Assembly (NCBI RefSeq): GCF_004912155.1 | Contig: NZ_STGX01000009.1 | Coordinates: forward strand, 145,984-209,983 | Origin: Glycomyces paridis | Lineage (GTDB): Bacteria > Actinomycetota > Actinomycetes > Mycobacteriales > Micromonosporaceae | DNA length: 64,000 nucleotides | Direction: 5' to 3' | Shown here: in pieces, positions 60,664-64,000 of the stretch | How positions within the stretch are numbered: the stretch's first letter is position 1 | Layout of the letters: each line of letters starts with the position of its first letter | Program-made: the position numbers and the translations under genes | The notes under the pieces: model-generated | What the model saw: only the letters and a program-made list of their open reading frames with translations | What the model was told of the DNA's origin: nothing | Databases searched by the model: none

Positions 60664-61663
60664 GCCCGCGCGCCCGGCCCGCCGCCGCGCGGGCCGGGTC
60701 CCCCTGGCCGCGGTCCTCGCCGCGGCCGCGCTGACCGGCTGCACCGAGCCGCCCGACCCGATCGACCGGGCCGCCGCCGAGGCGGTGCTGCTGGCGAACA
60801 TGACCGCGGCCGACCAGGTCGAGCTCGCGCTGGAACGCGTCTCGCGACTGTGCCTGGAGGACCTGGGCTTCACGGTGCACCCCAGAGGACTCGAGTTCCC
60901 CGAGGCGCCCACATTGGAGTACATGCTCGGCGAGGAGGTGTACACCGCCCCGGACCTGTCGCTGCCGCCGCCGGAGATCTACGGCGTCCGCGTCGACAAC
61001 CCCTCGATCACCCTCGTGGTCGTCGACGAGAACGACGAGGGCGCCTACACCGAGCCGAACCCGTTCAACTCGCAGTCGCAGGAGGACCGGGACGCCTACT
61101 TCACCGCCCTCTACGGTTCGTCCGACATGGAGCCCGAGGCGGTGCAGCTGCCGGACCTCGGCCCGGCCGAGCGCGCCGGGGGCGGCTGCATGCGCGAGGC
61201 CGAGGACGCGGTCTCCGGCGGCGCGTACACCGACTACCTCAACCACGCCGGGCTCGCGGGGGCCCGCGGCGGCACCGACTGGGCGAGCGACCGGCGCGTC
61301 CAGGAGGCCCTGTTCGACTGGGCCGCATGCATGGACGCTCGCGGCTACGACTTCGAGTCGCCTATCCACCTGCGCAGTTCGCTCTCGGGTCTCGCCGGTG
61401 ACCTCAAGGCCGCGTGGCAGATCCAGCAGACCACCACTTTGGAGGACGCCGAGGCCGAACTGGCCGCCGAGGTGCTCGCCACCGCCGAGGACGACGCCGC
61501 CTGTCACGCCGAGTCCAGGCTCGAAGCGGTGCAGGACGAGGTGTACTGGGAGTACCTCATCGCCTACGTCTCGGGCCACGAGACGGCCTTCTACGACTTC
61601 AACGAGCGCACCGAGGAGATGACGGCCAGAGCCCAGCGCATCCTCGCCGACGGCCATCTCTAA
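60656..61663 (+). CDS. Lipoprotein of unknown function, paralogue of the gene at 54751
   Basis: A 335-residue lipoprotein with a basic N-region (RPARRRAGR), a hydrophobic core and lipobox 'AALTGC' (Cys near residue 29). 'VSRLCLEDLGFTVH' (about 62-75) matches the paralogue at 54751, and later 'GGCMREAEDAVSGG', 'FDWAACMDARGYDFESP' and 'DDAACHAESRLEAV' supply the same Cys-plus-Gly-aromatic pattern. The protein is acidic and helical. ATG 60656 overlaps the secreted-protein stop by eight bases. Its end lies directly against the tail of ybjN on the other strand, with no terminator visible. Confidence 0.75.
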   Translation: MPEPARPARRRAGRVPLAAVLAAAALTGCTEPPDPIDRAAAEAVLLANMTAADQVELALERVSRLCLEDLGFTVHPRGLEFPEAPTLEYMLGEEVYTAPDLSLPPPEIYGVRVDNPSITLVVVDENDEGAYTEPNPFNSQSQEDRDAYFTALYGSSDMEPEAVQLPDLGPAERAGGGCMREAEDAVSGGAYTDYLNHAGLAGARGGTDWASDRRVQEALFDWAACMDARGYDFESPIHLRSSLSGLAGDLKAAWQIQQTTTLEDAEAELAAEVLATAEDDAACHAESRLEAVQDEVYWEYLIAYVSGHETAFYDFNERTEEMTARAQRILADGHL

Positions 61664-62137
61664 GTCTGTGGGGCGCAGGTGCTCGAAGGCGTCGAGGTTC
61701 CGGGTGGACTCGCCGCGGGCGAGTCGCCAGCGCCATTCGTCCTCTATGGAGGTGCGGAAGCCGAGTTCGAGGATGGCGTTGAAGGCGTCGTCGGCCGCTT
61801 CCAGGACCTGGCCGAGGACGCGGTCGAGTTCGTCGGCGCAGATCGCGGTGTGCGGCAGGCGCCCGACGAGGTGGATGTCCTCGGCCTCGTCGACGGCGAA
61901 CGCGACGGCGTAGAGCTTGCCGTTGCGGCGCAGCAGTTCCGCCCAGACCGCTTCGTGCCGCTCTTCGGGCCTGCGGGCGACGAAGCACTCGACGCGCAGC
62001 GCGTGGTCCTCGACGACGAGGCCGCAGGCGATGGCGAGCTTGCGGCTACCGGGGAGGGTGACGACGACCGACCGGGGGCCGTCGGCGCGGTAGTCGGCGC
62101 CGGTCTCGTCCAGGGCCGCGGTGAGTTGCTCGATCAC
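61664..62137 (-). CDS. YbjN-domain protein; stop codon missing in the given sequence
   Basis: A protein of about 155 residues of the YbjN (T3SS-chaperone-like) family. Visible features are '[20 protein letters not shown]', '[19 protein letters not shown]', '[23 protein letters not shown]', shown as motifs [14 protein letters not shown] and DIHLVGRLP, and the end '[19 protein letters not shown]'. GTG 62137 overlaps the mshA stop (GTGA), so translation is coupled, as in mycobacteria where a YbjN-like gene follows mshA. The protein should end around 61665-61670, but the frame continues for about 1.1 kb antisense to the lipoprotein gene. One base fewer in the G run at 61671-61674 would give a stop at once. 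I place the end at the junction. Confidence 0.75.
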
Positions 62138-63435
62138 CGTTTCAGCGTAATGGCCTGGGAGCGCATGAGGAGCGCGCGCCGGTAGGCGTTGCCGAGTCCT
62201 TCGGCGGTGGCCTGCCAGGAGAACAGGGCGGCGTGGGTGCGGGCGCCGGCGGCGAGGCGCTCGCGCAGGTCCGGCTCGCCCATGAGGCGGCCGAGCGCGG
62301 TGGCCCAGTCGTCGGCGGAGTGGGAGTCGACGAGCAGGCCCGATCGGCCGTCGGCGACGGCGGTGGGCAGGCCGCCGACCTTCGCGGCGATCACGGGCGT
62401 GCCGGTGGCCTGGGCTTCGAGCGCCACGAGGCCGAAGGACTCGTTGTAGCTGGGGACGGCCACGGCGTCGGCGGCGCGGTAGACCTGCGCGAGGGCCTCG
62501 CCCGAGCGCGGGGTCCGCCATTGGACGCGGTCGCCCAGGCCGAGGTCGGCGGCGAGGCGCGGCAGCCAGTACAGGTCGGTGTTCGAAGGGCCGCCGACGA
62601 AGACGGGCACGATGCGCTCGGCCAGCGCGGGGTGCTGGACGCGGAGGCGGGCGAGGCCGCGCAGGAGCACGTCGGGGGCCTTGGCGGGCTGGATGCGGCC
62701 GACGAAGGCGACGATGAGGGCGTCGGCGGGCAGGCCGAGGGACTCGCGGGCGGTGCGGCGGTCGCCGGGACGGAAGACGCCGAGGTCGACGCCGGGGTGG
62801 ATGACCTCGACGCGGCGGGTGTCGGCGTTGTAGAACTCGCGCAGCTCGTCGGCCTCGGCGGCGGTGTTGGCGATGAGGAGGTCGGCCTCGGTGGTGATCT
62901 GCTCCTCGCCGACGACGCGGCCGATCGGCTCGGGGGAGTCGCCGTCGGCGAGGCGGGCGTTCTTGACCTTCGCGAGGGTGTGGAAGGTCTGGACGAGCGG
63001 GACGCCCCAGCGTTCGGAGGCGACCCACGCGGCCTGGCCGGAGAGCCAGTAGTGGGCGTGGATGAGGTCGTAGTGGCCGGGCCGGTTGTGGGCCTCGGCG
63101 CGCAGGAGGCCGCCGGTGAAGGCGCACAGCTGGGTCGGCAGGTCGTTCTTGGAGAGGCCTTCGAAGGGCCCGGCGGGGAGGTGGTGGACGAGGACGCCGG
63201 GGGCGGCCTCGGCGGTGGGGGGCTCCTCGGAGCTGGTGGCGCGGGTGAAGATCTCGACCTCGACGCCGGAGCGCGCGAGTTCGCGGGCGGTGTTGAGGAC
63301 GTAGACGTTCATGCCGCCGGCGTCGCCGGTGCCCGGCTGGGCGAGGGGGGAGGTGTGGACCGAGACCATCGCGACCCGCTTGACGGCCTGCTTGCGGCAT
63401 CGGGCCCGGTAGGCCGGGGTGCGCCGTGTGCTCAC
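62134..63435 (-). CDS. mshA: D-inositol-3-phosphate glycosyltransferase (mycothiol biosynthesis)
   Basis: A 433-residue GT4 enzyme that joins UDP-GlcNAc and 1L-myo-inositol-1-phosphate in the first step of mycothiol synthesis. Landmarks are '[20 protein letters not shown]' followed by GMNVYV (acceptor loop, about 22-47), '[16 protein letters not shown]', 'FHTLAKVKN', '[17 protein letters not shown]' and the donor motif '[20 protein letters not shown]'. GTG 63435 has GGAGAGGA seven bases upstream. The product's presence marks the host as an actinobacterium. Confidence 0.95.
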   Translation of the reverse strand: MSTRRTPAYRARCRKQAVKRVAMVSVHTSPLAQPGTGDAGGMNVYVLNTARELARSGVEVEIFTRATSSEEPPTAEAAPGVLVHHLPAGPFEGLSKNDLPTQLCAFTGGLLRAEAHNRPGHYDLIHAHYWLSGQAAWVASERWGVPLVQTFHTLAKVKNARLADGDSPEPIGRVVGEEQITTEADLLIANTAAEADELREFYNADTRRVEVIHPGVDLGVFRPGDRRTARESLGLPADALIVAFVGRIQPAKAPDVLLRGLARLRVQHPALAERIVPVFVGGPSNTDLYWLPRLAADLGLGDRVQWRTPRSGEALAQVYRAADAVAVPSYNESFGLVALEAQATGTPVIAAKVGGLPTAVADGRSGLLVDSHSADDWATALGRLMGEPDLRERLAAGARTHAALFSWQATAEGLGNAYRRALLMRSQAITLKR

Positions 63436-63736
63436 TGTGGTGTCCTCTCCCGCGGTTGCCGTAGGTCCCCTGAAGCAACGCGCAAAACCCTCGCAATCTT
63501 TCCGTGCCGCGCCGTTAACGCACAACCGCCGCACGCGCGAGAGTGACCAACTTGGCAATCCGTCAAGCCGTTTCGCGACGCGGCGCTCCGGGCGCGGCTG
63601 CGGTGCGTGCCCGTTTCGCGACCCCCGGTCAGGTGAAGCCGGAATTTCTCTCGCGACACGACCGGGAATGAGCCTCAAATCCGGGCAAGTCGTCCATGAT
63701 GGGGATACTTGTCATCACCAGGGGGGAGACAACACC
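63436..63736. other. Divergent promoter region mshA / TetR gene
   Basis: A 301-base region without a supported gene. It contains the 12-base direct repeat described separately and the ribosome site GGGGGGAG before the TetR gene. Two divergent promoters are expected, but no strong -35/-10 pair stands out. Confidence 0.45.
63568..63622. repeat. 12-bp direct repeat CCGTTTCGCGAC, candidate regulator sites
   Basis: Exact copies at 63568-63579 and 63611-63622, 43 bases apart (about four helical turns), with a third partial copy TCGCGAC at 63651-63657. Repeated words on one face of the helix in a divergent promoter suggest binding by one regulator, possibly the adjacent TetR protein. Confidence 0.5.
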
Positions 63737-64000
63737 ATGAGCACTGCAACCGTGCCCGCCGCGAGGCAGCCCACGATGTCGCCGGTGTCCAAGTTCGGCG
63801 CGTCGCACTCGCTGCGGCGCCTGCCCGTCCAGGAGCGCTCGGCCGCGCGCGTGCGCCGGATGCTCGACGCGGCCGCCGACCTGATCGAGGAGGTCGGCTA
63901 CGACCGGCTCTCGACCACGGCCATCGCCCAGCGCGCCGACGTCGCCATCGGCTCGGTCTACCAGTTCTTCGGCGACAAGCGCTCGCTCGCCGAGGCCCTG
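63737..64000 (+). CDS. TetR-family transcriptional regulator, N-terminal part
   Basis: The first 88 residues of a TetR repressor, cut by the window end. An N-terminal extension of about 35 residues (MSTATVPAARQPTMSPVSKF) precedes the DNA-binding domain: 'VRRMLDAAADLIEEVGYDRL', then 'STTAIAQRADVAIGSVYQFF' (helix-turn-helix) and 'GDKRSLAEAL'. ATG 63737 follows GGGGGGAG. The ligand-binding part is missing. Target sites may be the repeats in the upstream region. Confidence 0.92.
   Translation, partial: MSTATVPAARQPTMSPVSKFGASHSLRRLPVQERSAARVRRMLDAAADLIEEVGYDRLSTTAIAQRADVAIGSVYQFFGDKRSLAEAL

Noticed and set aside
62144..62149. TACGCT six bases before the ybjN GTG as another leaderless promoter
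   Set aside because: It lies inside the end of mshA and the ybjN start overlaps the mshA stop, so translational coupling explains the start without a promoter.

Overview
The window is 64 kb of very GC-rich (roughly 70% or more by eye), gene-dense DNA with strong third-position GC bias. The mycothiol gene mshA, a SenX3-RegX3 pair, a type II glutamine synthetase, LPXTG-anchored secreted proteins and frequent GTG/TTG or leaderless starts point to a filamentous or related actinomycete. A Glycomyces/Stackebrandtia-type organism is my guess, but the genus cannot be fixed from the sequence alone. I see no rRNA, tRNA, CRISPR array, transposase or replication origin.

Region 1 (1-22.8 kb): the 5' part of a peptide-type ABC permease, then icd, then a large block for a cell-surface glycopolymer. 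The block holds a sugar/alcohol-phosphate nucleotidyltransferase coupled to a glycerol-1-phosphate dehydrogenase, a TagG-type polymer export permease with a long proline-rich N-terminus, two tandem OafA-type acyltransferases with SGNH domains, a small lipoprotein, and a glycosyltransferase array. The array has GT2-type and GT4-type modules, fused in one gene and separate in others, plus a TPR-sulfotransferase. Together they suggest a glycerol-phosphate/sugar polymer that is exported, O-acylated and perhaps sulfated.

Region 2 (22.8-34.4 kb): glnII, then a secretome block. It has a secreted protein of unknown function, four consecutive small secreted proteins built on a two-cysteine repeat (W-Q-I-C-G-Q-N ... 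C) distantly reminiscent of chaplins, a GH95 glycosidase, two paralogous LPXTG wall proteins, a purine-type NCS2 permease and a small membrane-anchored protein.

Region 3 (34.4-49.2 kb): a NatAB-like ABC exporter, the divergent respiratory nitrate module narK / narGHJI, an MntA-HepT (MNT/HEPN, type VII) toxin-antitoxin pair, small proteins, a ferredoxin-reductase-like flavoprotein and an aldo/keto reductase.

Region 4 (49.2-64 kb): regX3, senX3 and gpmA on the minus strand, then ybjN and mshA also on the minus strand. In mycobacteria these genes lie together (mshA - ybjN-like - gpm1 - senX3 - regX3). Here about 9.5 kb (52186-61663) separates gpmA from ybjN. The segment holds a membrane-spanning Hsp70-like protein, a lipoprotein, an Hsp90-family ATPase translationally coupled to a large TPR-like protein, a small secreted protein and a second lipoprotein paralogous to the first. 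Its left edge has a decapitated GNAT gene and its right edge is a ybjN that has lost its stop codon, so it looks like an inserted chaperone/lipoprotein module. The window ends in the start of a TetR regulator.

A recurring promoter feature is a TANNNT hexamer exactly six bases before the start codon of at least eight genes, the arrangement expected for leaderless transcripts.
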